DNA from: Chamaesiphon sp031376885
Lineage (GTDB): Bacteria; Cyanobacteriota; Cyanobacteriia; Cyanobacteriales; Chamaesiphonaceae
Assembly (NCBI GenBank): GCA_031376885.1
Contig: JANMEL010000110.1
Location: 1-64,000 of the forward strand
DNA length: 64,000 nucleotides
Reading direction: 5' to 3'
The first letter of the stretch is position 1; each line of letters begins with the position of its first letter. Both the position numbers and the translations under genes were made by a program. Below are positions 51,342 through 61,400 of this stretch, piece by piece. The notes beneath the pieces were generated by a model. That model was given only the letters and a program-made list of their open reading frames with translations. It was not told the origin of the DNA and ran no database searches.

Positions 51342-51368
51342 AATAAGTGCGATGCCTTCGCACTTATT
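51342..51368 (+). terminator. Terminator after the RelE/XRE pair
   Basis: AATAAGTGCGA (51342-51352) and TCGCACTTATT (51358-51368) form an 11-bp stem with 5-base loop, right after the antitoxin stop, followed by TAGAAAA. Confidence 0.8.
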
Positions 51369-51405
51369 TAGAAAAGCCCGCTTGTACTAATTTATGTCTC
51401 TTATC

Positions 51406-51434
51406 CAATATGTGAGAAGCCGTCTCACATATTG
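51406..51434. terminator. Second hairpin, 12-bp stem
   Basis: CAATATGTGAGA (51406-51417) pairs with TCTCACATATTG (51423-51434) around 5 bases. It lies between convergent genes and may stop transcription from the right side. Confidence 0.7.
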
Positions 51435-51549
51435 AACCAAAGCATTTTATCGGAACTTTTCCAGACGATCTAATTGTCTCCACACTGTAAAAATGAATAC
51501 ATCAATAAAAGTCTCAGAAGCTCGCCTAACAATTAATAATTATTAATTA

Positions 51550-52815
51550 TTAATTACTCTGATAAGTTACCCCATTTCGACAAATCGGAGCCATCGGAGC
51601 CAAAGGCAAACTAGCCACCACATATTCAGTGCCATTAATCTTCACCTTATCAGTAGCATTAAAACCACCAACAAGATTCAAACTTTTAATCTCCGCAAAC
51701 CCACAAGCATTAACAGGCAAATTACGACTAACAATAGTTGGATATTCCACCGTTAACTTCTTCTGAGTAATATCACTCACCCTGTAAACAAATTCACTCG
51801 CAGTACCATTCATCAAACCACTACCACGATAAAGAGTATTCGGCACAATTCCCGCCAAATCATCAGGAGTACAGCCACGGGCAGATGCTTGTGAAGTAGT
51901 TGCAACATTATAATTGTTACTACCAATTTTAAAACTAGAAACATAATTCCCCTTCCCCAACATAATGCGGAAAACTCCACAAGCAGGTAAAGGCACATAT
52001 CCAGACATCTGAGGATCGCCCTTATAATAATTAAAACTTTTACTAGCTAAACCAGTTAATTCCACTTGATTCAAAGAATTAGGCGTTAACCCCACATAAT
52101 AAATAGCCTTATCAGTACGGTACAAATTAGCACCATTATAAGTAATCGCCCCAGTACTAGATAAATAAGTTTTACCCCCCATACAACTAGGTGGCGTAGG
52201 ATTTTGAGGTAAAGTAGCAAAACTCACAACGGCACTATCAATAACTATATTTCCCGAAAAAGGACTATGAGCAGGCGGTTTAATTACCGCAAACCCGCAA
52301 CTATTAGCCTTAACAGTTCTCTTACTACTCCCTGCATAACTAATTAAACTCGCCTTATTTGCCCCGTTAGTAATCGCCGCACTAGAAATATATAAAGTCG
52401 TACTAGTGGGCAGATCGTTTGAATACTTGATGATTCTAAACAATCCACTATGAGTCTTGAATTTAGTATAAGTAGGTACCCCACCTACACACTTATATTT
52501 ACTGTCATCATACATTTCTGGTACGGTACCAACAGTAAAATTAGCATTATTAATCGATAAAATAGCTGGAGGGTTAGCACCAAAACTAATCTTCAACACC
52601 CCACAAGCATCACTATAGACAGTTTTATTAAGCGTCGTATCGGCATAAGTTACAGCCACCGAACTATTAGGCGTTATCCCCACCTTATAGATACTATCAG
52701 CATCACGATATATACTAGCCCCATTATAAGTTTGAGCCGAAACTGGATTTTGCCAATCTCCCAAGAGATTAATCATCCCAACTCCGATCGCCATCAATAA
52801 TCTATAATTCTTCAT
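51550..52815 (-). CDS. Secreted protein with about four degenerate ~95-residue repeats
   Basis: 421 residues with a signal peptide (NYRLLMAIGVGMINLLGDW, cleavage near VSA). Each repeat has a Tyr-rich start (TYNGASIYRDADSIYKVGIT; TYNGANLYRTDKAIYYVGLT) and a central Cys motif (DACGVLKI, NSCGFAVI, PACGVFRI, NACGFAEI), closed by a second Cys (YKCVGG, PSCMGG, RGCTPD, PICRNG). One disulphide per repeat is likely. No known family; a surface or fibre role is plausible. Four AAACGTTT sites lie 63-165 bp upstream of its start. Confidence 0.78.
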   Translation of the reverse strand: MKNYRLLMAIGVGMINLLGDWQNPVSAQTYNGASIYRDADSIYKVGITPNSSVAVTYADTTLNKTVYSDACGVLKISFGANPPAILSINNANFTVGTVPEMYDDSKYKCVGGVPTYTKFKTHSGLFRIIKYSNDLPTSTTLYISSAAITNGANKASLISYAGSSKRTVKANSCGFAVIKPPAHSPFSGNIVIDSAVVSFATLPQNPTPPSCMGGKTYLSSTGAITYNGANLYRTDKAIYYVGLTPNSLNQVELTGLASKSFNYYKGDPQMSGYVPLPACGVFRIMLGKGNYVSSFKIGSNNYNVATTSQASARGCTPDDLAGIVPNTLYRGSGLMNGTASEFVYRVSDITQKKLTVEYPTIVSRNLPVNACGFAEIKSLNLVGGFNATDKVKINGTEYVVASLPLAPMAPICRNGVTYQSN

Positions 52816-52878
52816 TTGGCTATGCTTAGATAGGAAATAACAAAATCATAGGCTGATGATTATAGGTTGGCAATAGGA

Positions 52879-52980
52879 AAACGTTTTCAATTAATTGAGA
52901 ATTGACAATTGACAGTTGACAATTATTTGGAAACGTTTGTATTTTATAGGTAAACGTTTATTAATCGCAGCCAAACGTTT
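52879..52980. repeat. Four AAACGTTT palindromes (third cluster)
   Basis: Exact copies at 52879, 52931, 52952 and 52973; the last three are spaced 21 bp (two helical turns). They lie between the 3' end of the RHH/ParA operon and the start of the secreted repeat gene. Heptamer repeats (AATTGAC/AATTGAG, AATTATC) surround them. Confidence 0.82.
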
Positions 52981-53014
52981 GTCTGTAATTATCAATTATC
53001 AATTATCAATTAAT

Positions 53015-53272
53015 TTACATTTTCCCTTCCCTGTCGAGTTTTTCGATCGCTGCTTGTAATAACCAGGCTCGGCGACTAGTTTTAGAAAGCTTCCTCGCAT
53101 CGTCGATCGATCGACACAATTCAGGTGATATCACCATCTGAAACTTGATTTCCTTCTCTTCCACAGGAGCCGCCCCAGGTGGTGGGCTACCTGCATTAAT
53201 CACCCGCTCGACTAAATATTCAACGGATGATTCGGTTTGGACTTTTTTACTGGCTGGTTTCTGAATCGTCAT
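53015..53272 (-). CDS. Ribbon-helix-helix protein, candidate ParB-type partner
   Basis: 85 residues. The C-terminal half EIKFQMVISPELCRSIDDAR then TSRRAWLLQAAIEKLDRE is a classic RHH motif; the N-terminal half is a flexible basic/Pro-rich arm. In type Ib partition loci such small proteins bind the centromere and stimulate ParA through the arm. It follows parA by 20 bp. TTTAGTACTAAA-like words near 53298 and 53979 are candidate operators. Confidence 0.78.
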   Translation of the reverse strand: MTIQKPASKKVQTESSVEYLVERVINAGSPPPGAAPVEEKEIKFQMVISPELCRSIDDARKLSKTSRRAWLLQAAIEKLDREGKM

Positions 53273-53292
53273 TTTAGGTACTGAATGAATGT

Positions 53293-53937
53293 TTATTTAG
53301 TACTAAAACAGTACTGATATAGTCCTTCTAGCTCGGCGATCGCCTTGGAATCGCGGGGCTTATTTTCGATGACGCTTAACCCTTGTGTGTGGGCATTGGG
53401 AAAGGCTTTGCGATCGCCAATCCGAGGCAAAATCAAATCGATACCAGGCGCATCAGCGATGATTTGCATCGCATCTTGGTTATCAGTCCCACTAGCATCA
53501 GCCCGATTTAAAAATGCCCAAGCTACTAAAGTTGGGTTCACAGTCCGAACTTCATCTAATAAGTCAGACACCTTTTCCAGCGTCCAAATATCGGGGCCGC
53601 GAGGAGGTAATGGAATCAAAACTACATTAGCGATCGTCAAAGCCGCTCTTTGAGTAGTAGTATCTCTGCCACCAACATCAATTAGGACATCAGAGTAATG
53701 AGCCGATAACTTAATCACTTCATCCCTAGCACTTCGCCCTCTTAATTGAATACAAGTGAGATTTTCACTCTTGCCAGTCCAATTTTCATTCCTCGTCGCC
53801 GACCACAGGGTAGTCGTTTCTTGGTCGTCGCCATCGACCAGAAGCACGTTATGTTCTGTAGCCCGACGAACAGCGAGATTAGCGGCGATCGTACTTTTGC
53901 CCGCACCGCCCTTGATGCCCCCAACGACAATAATCAT
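53293..53937 (-). CDS. parA: ParA-type partition ATPase (short, type Ib)
   Basis: 214 residues without an N-terminal HTH. Deviant Walker A GGIKGGAGKSTIAANLAV, then HNVLLVDGDDQETTTLW, SDVLIDVGGRDTTTQRAAL and NVVLIPLPPRGPD. This is the ParA/MinD family, short form. It should pattern on the nucleoid and move the plasmid through its partner at 53015. Strong evidence that the window belongs to a low-copy replicon. Confidence 0.92.
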   Translation of the reverse strand: MIIVVGGIKGGAGKSTIAANLAVRRATEHNVLLVDGDDQETTTLWSATRNENWTGKSENLTCIQLRGRSARDEVIKLSAHYSDVLIDVGGRDTTTQRAALTIANVVLIPLPPRGPDIWTLEKVSDLLDEVRTVNPTLVAWAFLNRADASGTDNQDAMQIIADAPGIDLILPRIGDRKAFPNAHTQGLSVIENKPRDSKAIAELEGLYQYCFSTK

Positions 53938-54203
53938 TGTACTGTTATAGTTTAATATTAGTCCTGATTATAGACTAATTTAGTACTAAAAAAGTACGAA
54001 ACTATCAATTCTCAATTAAACCAAATCTGTAACTATTTATGTTGGATGAGGGGTGCTTAGAGGAATGTTGTCATTATGTCCATCGAGAGAAACACGTAAC
54101 TTTAATGAAAATATCGACCAAATAATTAAGCAATCGTACTGAAGAGGATTTACACATATCAAGACTATGATTGAGCGGCGAACCAAACAATTAATCTGGT
54201 TGT

Positions 54204-54986
54204 ATGAGTGAAGATCTGATCCTCCAAGAGTTAGGCATAGTTGTTGCCATGCAGCAACCTAACCCCAACCTCGTCACAGCCGAATTCCTCAAACTTAGTG
54301 GCATTATTCCAGCCGATTGGGAACTAGTCAGACAGCCAGTTAATAACGAGCGAATCTCCCAACTGCTCTTCACAAATGGAGTTAGTATCGTTGCCGAACC
54401 CAACCGGATTATGTTTGGAGAAACTATCGGTGATAAAAATATTAATGCTCTGACAGTCGCCACCATTACCAGTAAATATTTAGACATCTTTAAACTAGCT
54501 CAATATCAAGCCATCGGCATTAATATTCGTGGATTCTCCCCTCAACCAAATCCACTCGCTGCTACTCAATATATCAACCATCAATTATTAAGCGATGGGA
54601 GCTGGCAAAATTACGGCACTGCACCCATCCAAGCCGCTCTCAACCTGATTTATACCTTACCAGGCAGACAGTTAAATCTAGAAGTTGCTGCGGCTAGACT
54701 CCAAGTATCCGAGTCAGAAATTGTGCCAGTTATTTTATTCAGTGGTAACTTTAGCTATAACTTAAACACTCCAGAAGTAAGTAATAATTTAGCCGCTGCT
54801 AGCCAAATTTTAGCTAACTGGCAGACAGACATCTCCGCCTATTATGAATTAGTTACCGAGCGGTTTCTGAACTCTAAAGTTTCTCTACCCGCCTTACCAA
54901 CGATCGCAACCAGAAATGATGAGTTCGACGGAATTGAAATCATGGATGCACCAGATATATATCCGCTGGTTTTAATTGATAATTGA
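54204..54986 (+). CDS. Conserved cyanobacterial protein of unknown function
   Basis: 260 residues. LVTAEFLKLSGIIPADWELV, VSIVAEPNRIMFGETIGDK and YQAIGINIRGFSPQP resemble a cyanobacterial family I know only as hypothetical. No signal peptide or membrane helix. The 3' end runs into a heptamer (AATTGAC) repeat tract. Gap 53938-54203 in front contains AGTACT-type dyads next to parA and otherwise nothing. Confidence 0.65.
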   Translation: MSEDLILQELGIVVAMQQPNPNLVTAEFLKLSGIIPADWELVRQPVNNERISQLLFTNGVSIVAEPNRIMFGETIGDKNINALTVATITSKYLDIFKLAQYQAIGINIRGFSPQPNPLAATQYINHQLLSDGSWQNYGTAPIQAALNLIYTLPGRQLNLEVAAARLQVSESEIVPVILFSGNFSYNLNTPEVSNNLAAASQILANWQTDISAYYELVTERFLNSKVSLPALPTIATRNDEFDGIEIMDAPDIYPLVLIDN

Positions 54987-54990
54987 CAAT

Positions 54991-55122
54991 TGACAATTGA
55001 CAATTAGGGGATAGGGAGGATCGGGGGGATGAGGATGGATAATTCAGTTGCAATTGACAATTGATAATTGACAATTGACAATTAGGGGATAGGAAAGATT
55101 AGGGGGATGAGAATGGATAATC
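54991..55122. repeat. Tandemly duplicated leader of the four-helix-bundle gene
   Basis: 54991-55044 and 55069-55122 are closely similar (78 bp apart), each with TGACAATTGACAATTAGGGG, an AGGGGG ribosome site and the same start ATGAG.ATGGATAAT. The first copy reaches a stop after about 11 codons. Confidence 0.82.
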
Positions 55123-55463
55123 CGGTTAGGGATAAATCTTTTGCGTTTGCGCTAAGAATTGTGAAGTTATATCGACATTTAAAAGAAGAACAGAGAGAAT
55201 ATGTTCTGAGTAAACAAGTTCTTAGAAGCGGAACAGCAATCGGGGCATTAGTTAGAGAGTCTCAACAGGCAGAAAGTAAGGCAGATTTTATCCATAAACT
55301 AGCAATCGCTCTCAAGGAAGCAAATGAAACCGAGTACTGGATTGAATTACTATTTCATTCTCAATATATTGAATCAAATAGCTACCAATCTATCCACACA
55401 GATCTAAAAGAACTACTAAAGCTACTAACATCAATCATAAAAACAACAAAGCAAAATAAATAA
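55113..55463 (+). CDS. Four-helix-bundle (23S rRNA IVS-like) protein
   Basis: 116 residues from ATG 55113, placed 6-7 bases after AGGGGG; ATG 55107 is too close to it. FAFALRIVKLYRHLKEEQRE, LRSGTAIGALVRESQQAESK and LAIALKEANETEYWIELLFH are diagnostic of the S23/four-helix-bundle family, originally seen in 23S rRNA intervening sequences and related to diversity-generating-retroelement Avd. No reverse transcriptase is seen nearby. Function unknown. Confidence 0.9.
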   Translation: MDNPVRDKSFAFALRIVKLYRHLKEEQREYVLSKQVLRSGTAIGALVRESQQAESKADFIHKLAIALKEANETEYWIELLFHSQYIESNSYQSIHTDLKELLKLLTSIIKTTKQNK

Positions 55464-55477
55464 TACCCAATTATTAA

Positions 55478-58400
55478 TTTCCTCCCAATTGTCAATTATC
55501 AATTATCAATTATCAATTAATTTTAGACCAAGCTTTAGTCGTTGCCCCAGGTTATTTACAGAGCAATAGTAATGGAAATAATAACTATACTAACCTCAAT
55601 CCGCCTCAAATTATTGCCAAACAAACTATCTCTATTTCTAGTTTTAACGATATCAAACAGCAGGAATTAGCTAACCGGATTCCCGTAGGCGCAGTCACAG
55701 TTACTTTCAACACTGCACCGTCAAGTTCCCAATTTCCTAGTGGTGGTACTGCGACTCAACCTAAAGTTATACGGATTAATAATGGAAGTTTAAATATTCC
55801 TGATAAAGTTAACCTAAGTAACTCAATCATCATCGTCGAGAATGGGGATATTAATTTTAATGGCAAAGGGACTTTAACTAACGTTGTTTTGGTTGCTAAC
55901 AACGGTAATATCAATCTCAACCAAACCGAAACCGAGAATAGTTCCTTCCTGGCTGCTGGTAGGATTAATACTAATAGTAAAGTTAATTTAGGAGGTAAGA
56001 CGCTACTCGCCAATGGACAGGGCGATATTACCTTCAATGGAGACATGAAAGGAACGAACACTCCCCAGAATCTCCGCATTGTTTCTCAAGGACGAATTAC
56101 TTTTAATGGTAAGGCAGAAGTGCGGGGAGACTTCCGCAGTGTGGGGACTTTTTCGAGTAATGGTAAGGCGGATGTTTATGGTACCGTTGCTAGTTTAAGC
56201 GATATTGTTTTCAATGGAGAGAGTACATTCACCTATACTAATTTAGGGAATATTCAGCCCAATTCACCTACGCTTCTATTAGCCCCTATTAGCGATACAG
56301 GAATTAGTAATAGCGATAAGATTACCAACATTAATACGCCGACAATTAATGGTATTGGAGATATTGGGGCGACGATTAAAATTAAAGATGGTAATATTTT
56401 AGTCGGGCAAACTACCGTTGGTAGCGATGGTAAATGGCAGTTGGCGACAAATTCGTTGACTAATGGTACTCATAGTTTAATTGCCACGGCGACAGATATT
56501 GCGGGGAATATTAGTACCGCTTCAGCTCCACTCAATTTAGTTATCGATACAGTCTTACCTGAGTTAACTTTAACCACTCCTCTGACTCAAGTTCCACTCA
56601 ATTCAAATAGTAAACTAACAGGGACTATTAATGGAACTGGTACCGCTCTAGCTAGTATTAAATACCGCTGGGATAATAGTCCGACTTTGATTTCGATCGC
56701 ACCCAATTCAACAGGTGGATTCGACCAAGCTTTAGATTATACTGGGATTGCTAATGGTACGCATACAATCGCGATCGTCTCGACAGATATCGCTGGAAAT
56801 ATTGCCACTAGTAGCTATAATGTGACTGTAGCGATCGATCGACAAGCCCCAGTAATTACTGCCAGGTTAACATCAGATACAGGTGCAAGTAATAGCGATA
56901 AAATCACCTTCACGCCTACGATTACTGGTACGATTACTGATGCCAGTCAGATTGCCGGATTTAAGGCGAGTTTCGATGGAGTTAACTACGTTAATATCCT
57001 CCCCCAGAAGCAAGCTAATGGTACTTTTACCCTCGATAAGACTCAATTAGCTACCGTCGCTGGTAAACCGTTAGTTGATGGTAACTATACGCTTCGTTTG
57101 ATTGCGACTGATGAGTTTGGTAATGCTTCTCAAAATTATGACGTTGCTTTTACCCTCGATACCACTATTACCGTACCTGGTAATCTTAAATTAGCAGTTG
57201 GTAGCGATACAGGGGCGAGTAATAGCGATAATATTACCAATATTAATACCCCAACTATTAATGGTACTGGCGATATTGGCGCGACGATTAAATTAAATGA
57301 TGGAAATGTTTTAGTTGGGCAAACTACCGTTGGTAACGATGGTAAATGGCAGATTATTAGTAGTCCATTAACTAATGGTGCTCATAGTTTAAATGCGATT
57401 GCTACCGATATTGCTGGGAATATTAGTACTGCTTCAACACCACTAAACATCGTCATCAATGCTCTATTACCTCAGTTAACTTTAACAACTCCCTTAACTC
57501 AAACCGCACTCAAAAATGATGCTAAATTAGTTGGGAATATCGATGGTAATGGTTCTAATTTAGTTAGTATTAATTACTGTTGGGATAATAGCTCGACTAA
57601 TATTACCATCGCCCCAAATTCCACAGGTGGATTCAACCAACCGTTAGATTTCACAGGCATTAATAACGGTAGCCATACCTTAACGATTACCGCCACCGAT
57701 ATCGCGGGTAATATTTTAACATCCAACTATAACGTTACCGTCGCCCTAGATAAAGAAGCACCAATTGTCAACCTGCAATTAGCCACAGATACCGGAACTA
57801 ATACCAGCGATAAGATTACCAACAACCCGACTATTACGGGCAAAGTAACAGATATTAGTGGAATTAGTGCAGTCACAGTAAGTCTAAATCCAAATCTAAC
57901 TAATAGCGTTAACATCACCGCCACCCTCCAAGCAGATGGCACATTTAGTTTAGATAAAGCAGCATTAATTCAACTCAACGGCGGACAATTACCCGACGGT
58001 AATTATCAAGTATATCTGCAAGCGATCGATCTTTACGGAAATAGCACTGCACCGCAAACTCTATCCTTCCAACTCCTTACCCAATCGACTATCCCCACGA
58101 ATCTCCAACTATTATCGACAAGCGATACAGGCGCAAGTAATAGCGATAAAATCACCAAAAATAACCAACCCATTCTCCAAGGAAATGGCAAAGCTGGAGA
58201 TACAATTCAGTTATTAGATGGAAATATATTAGTCGGGCAAACTACCGTTGGTAACGATGGTAAATGGCAGATTACCAGTGGGATATTAACCGATGGTACC
58301 CATAACTTAACCGCAACAGCCACCGATATCGCTGGAAATATCAGTACCAACTCCAGCGGATTGAGTATTAATATCGATACCGTTATTCCCAACCTTCAAC

Positions 58401-61400
58401 TCGCCCAACAATTAGCAGGCATCGTTTTAAATGGCTCCTCGAAATTAACTGGGCAAGTTACCGACGTAAATATCACCACCATTAGTTATCAATTCGACGG
58501 TGCAAATCCAATTACCTTACCGTCAGGGAATCAATTCAATACCCCCTTTGACTTCACCGGAATTAATGATGGAGCGCATAACTTAACCGTCATCGCCACA
58601 GATATCGCCGGAAATATTGTCAGTCATACCTATGGAGTCACAGTAGCGCGGGGAAATCTGCTCACTATTGCCTTACTTAACGACACAGGGATTAGTAATA
58701 GCGATGGAATTACCAGCGATATTAACGTGCGTGGGCAAGTAGCAGATAGAACCCAAATTTCGCGGTTAGAATTCTCCCTCGATGGTAATAGTAACTATAC
58801 AGATCTCACCGCCACCTTACAATTAGACGGCACCTTCCGCTTATTACCCGCTCAACTCAATAGTTTGGCTGGAGGTACCCTAAATCTCGGTAGTCATAGT
58901 TTGAATGTGCGCGGTGTTTTAGCAGATGGTACCCCCGTTTCCACAGCGACACTTAATTTTACTTACCAATCTGCCAACCTCAATCGCCCCAGTTTGGCAT
59001 TAACCAAAGCTAGCGATACCGGAGTCATCGGCGATTTAGTTACCAGTGCAAGTAGTGTCGATTTAGTCGCCAAAGCCAAATCTGGTAGCAGCATCACCCT
59101 CGGAAATCAAACCCTCATCGCTGATGCCAATGGTATCGCCACATTTACCGCCATTAACCTCACCCTCGGTGGCAATAACTTCACCCTCACCACCAATAAT
59201 AACGGCGAAATTTCTACCAGCACCACTACCATCACCCGCACCAATCCCGACGACGTGATTTTGACATGGAATCACATCACCCTCGATGCTATCCGCCGTG
59301 AAAATACCCCACCCCCCGCAGCCGCGAGAATTTTGGGCATGGTGCATACCGCCATGTATGATGCGGTGAATGCCATTGAGCAGAAATATGGCGTATATCG
59401 TGTCGATGCAAATGCGGCGAATGGAGCAGATGCCATCGCCGCAGCCGCGAGTGCTGCGGCAAAAATCCTCAATACCATATATCCCAACCAACAGGCATAT
59501 ATTAACGCCGCTCTAGACAACTCCCTCTTAGATGGAGCTACCGCAGCCGCGAGTGCAGCAGGTATAGCTTTAGGAAATACCGTCGCGGCAAATATCCTCG
59601 CTTGGCGACAACAAGACGGCTCCAGAAATCCCGCAGCCTATAATCCCACCCTCGAAGTCGGTAAATGGCAACCAGACTTACCCAACTTCGACGGTGCTTT
59701 ACTCCCACAGTGGGGTAAAGTCACCACCTTCGGCTTAACTTCCGGCTCTCAATTCCGCCCAGCAGGTGTACCGAGTTTAACTAGTGCTGAATATACCGCT
59801 GCATTTGAAGAAGTGAAAACTTATGGAGCGCGAGACTCTCAAACTAGAAGTGCTGACGAAACTCAATCAGCCTTATTCTGGGCAGATGGAAGTGGTACTT
59901 ATACCCCCGCTGGGCATTGGAATGATATTGCCGCCACATCAGCGAGTATTGCTGGGAAAAGTATCCTCGATAATGCCCGTGTCTTCGCTCAACTGAATAT
60001 CGCCCTGGCTGATGCGGGCATAGCTGCTTGGGATGCTAAATATACTTATAATACCTGGCGACCGATTACCGCGATTCGTCAAGCAGATAAAGATGGGAAT
60101 ATTAATACCACCGCTGATGCGAATTGGGTACCGTTAATTAATACTCCCCCCTTCCCCGAATATGTGTCTGGGCACAGCACATTTAGCGGTGCAGCAGCGG
60201 CGGTGTTGACTAATGCCTTTGGCAGTAATTTTAGTTTTAATAGTGGCTCCACGGGCTTACCAGGTACCACTCGCAGTTTTACTAGTTTTGAGGCAGCGGC
60301 GGCTGAAGCTGGGCAAAGTCGGATTTTGGGTGGGATACATTTCCAATTCTCCAATCGGGATGGTTTGACACTAGGGAAACAGATTGGGGATTATGTCACC
60401 AATAATCTATTAGTCGATAATAGTCTCAATCCGATTCAAGTTGGTTTGACGACTGATACCGCTGCTTTCGGTACGACTAATCGGGATAGAATTACCAATC
60501 AAGCCGGAATTAGTGGAAAAGTTAATCTCACCCAACCCAATCTTAAATTACAATTAGGGCAAGTTGGCGGTACATTTGTCGATATAACTACTAGAGTTGA
60601 TAGTAATGGTAACTTCCAGTTAAATGCGGCTGAATTAGCTACTATCCTCGGAACTTTAACCGACAAAGCTTATCAATTAACTTTCCAACTCTTAGATAGT
60701 AACGGGGCATTAGTCGGTACTAATAACTTTAACTTTACCCTCGATACAACAGCCGCTCAAACTACCCTCAATCCTCTAACTGGTGTTGTCAATCCAACGG
60801 TACATATTTCTGGTACAGCAACAGATAATAATGGTGGTACTAGTGGTCGATTTAAAGTAGACGGAGGCACTTGGAGTAACTTCAACGTCCAAGCAAATGG
60901 TACTTTCGATAAAGTCGTCAATCCTCTAGGCTTAACGGCAGGAGCACATCAGGTTGACATTGAGATTGCCGATTTAGCGGGAAATATCACCGCTCAAACT
61001 GTCAGCTTCAATGTCGATAACACCAATAATATCTATGCCTCCCCCGCAACTAATCCAGGTTGGGGACGAGTATTTGGTAATGGGTTTAGTTTGGCTGAAG
61101 GGAATAGTTTACTCACCCAAAACACTATTAATGTTGCCCTCGGCGGTAGTGGTAAACGGACGTTAGATTTTGATGTCGCTGCAAACTTTGATAAGAGCGA
61201 TACTAAGAGCTTTGGTAAAGACAGAGTTGCAGTTTATCTCGTCGATAGTAATAACCAACCCATCGCTATAGATAGCACTCATCCAGGTGGCGTACCCTTA
61301 TTTAGCCTCAGTGAAACAGGCGCAGAAATTATCCCTGGCTTAGTGAAATTCGATGGTACTCATGTCCAAATCGATGTCAGTAATATTAGTACCCTCACCA

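Noticed and set aside
55756..60354. Several minus-strand hydrophobic frames in the 55-64 kb region
   Set aside because: All are complements of the giant plus-strand frame, whose repeated domains and motifs are unambiguous.
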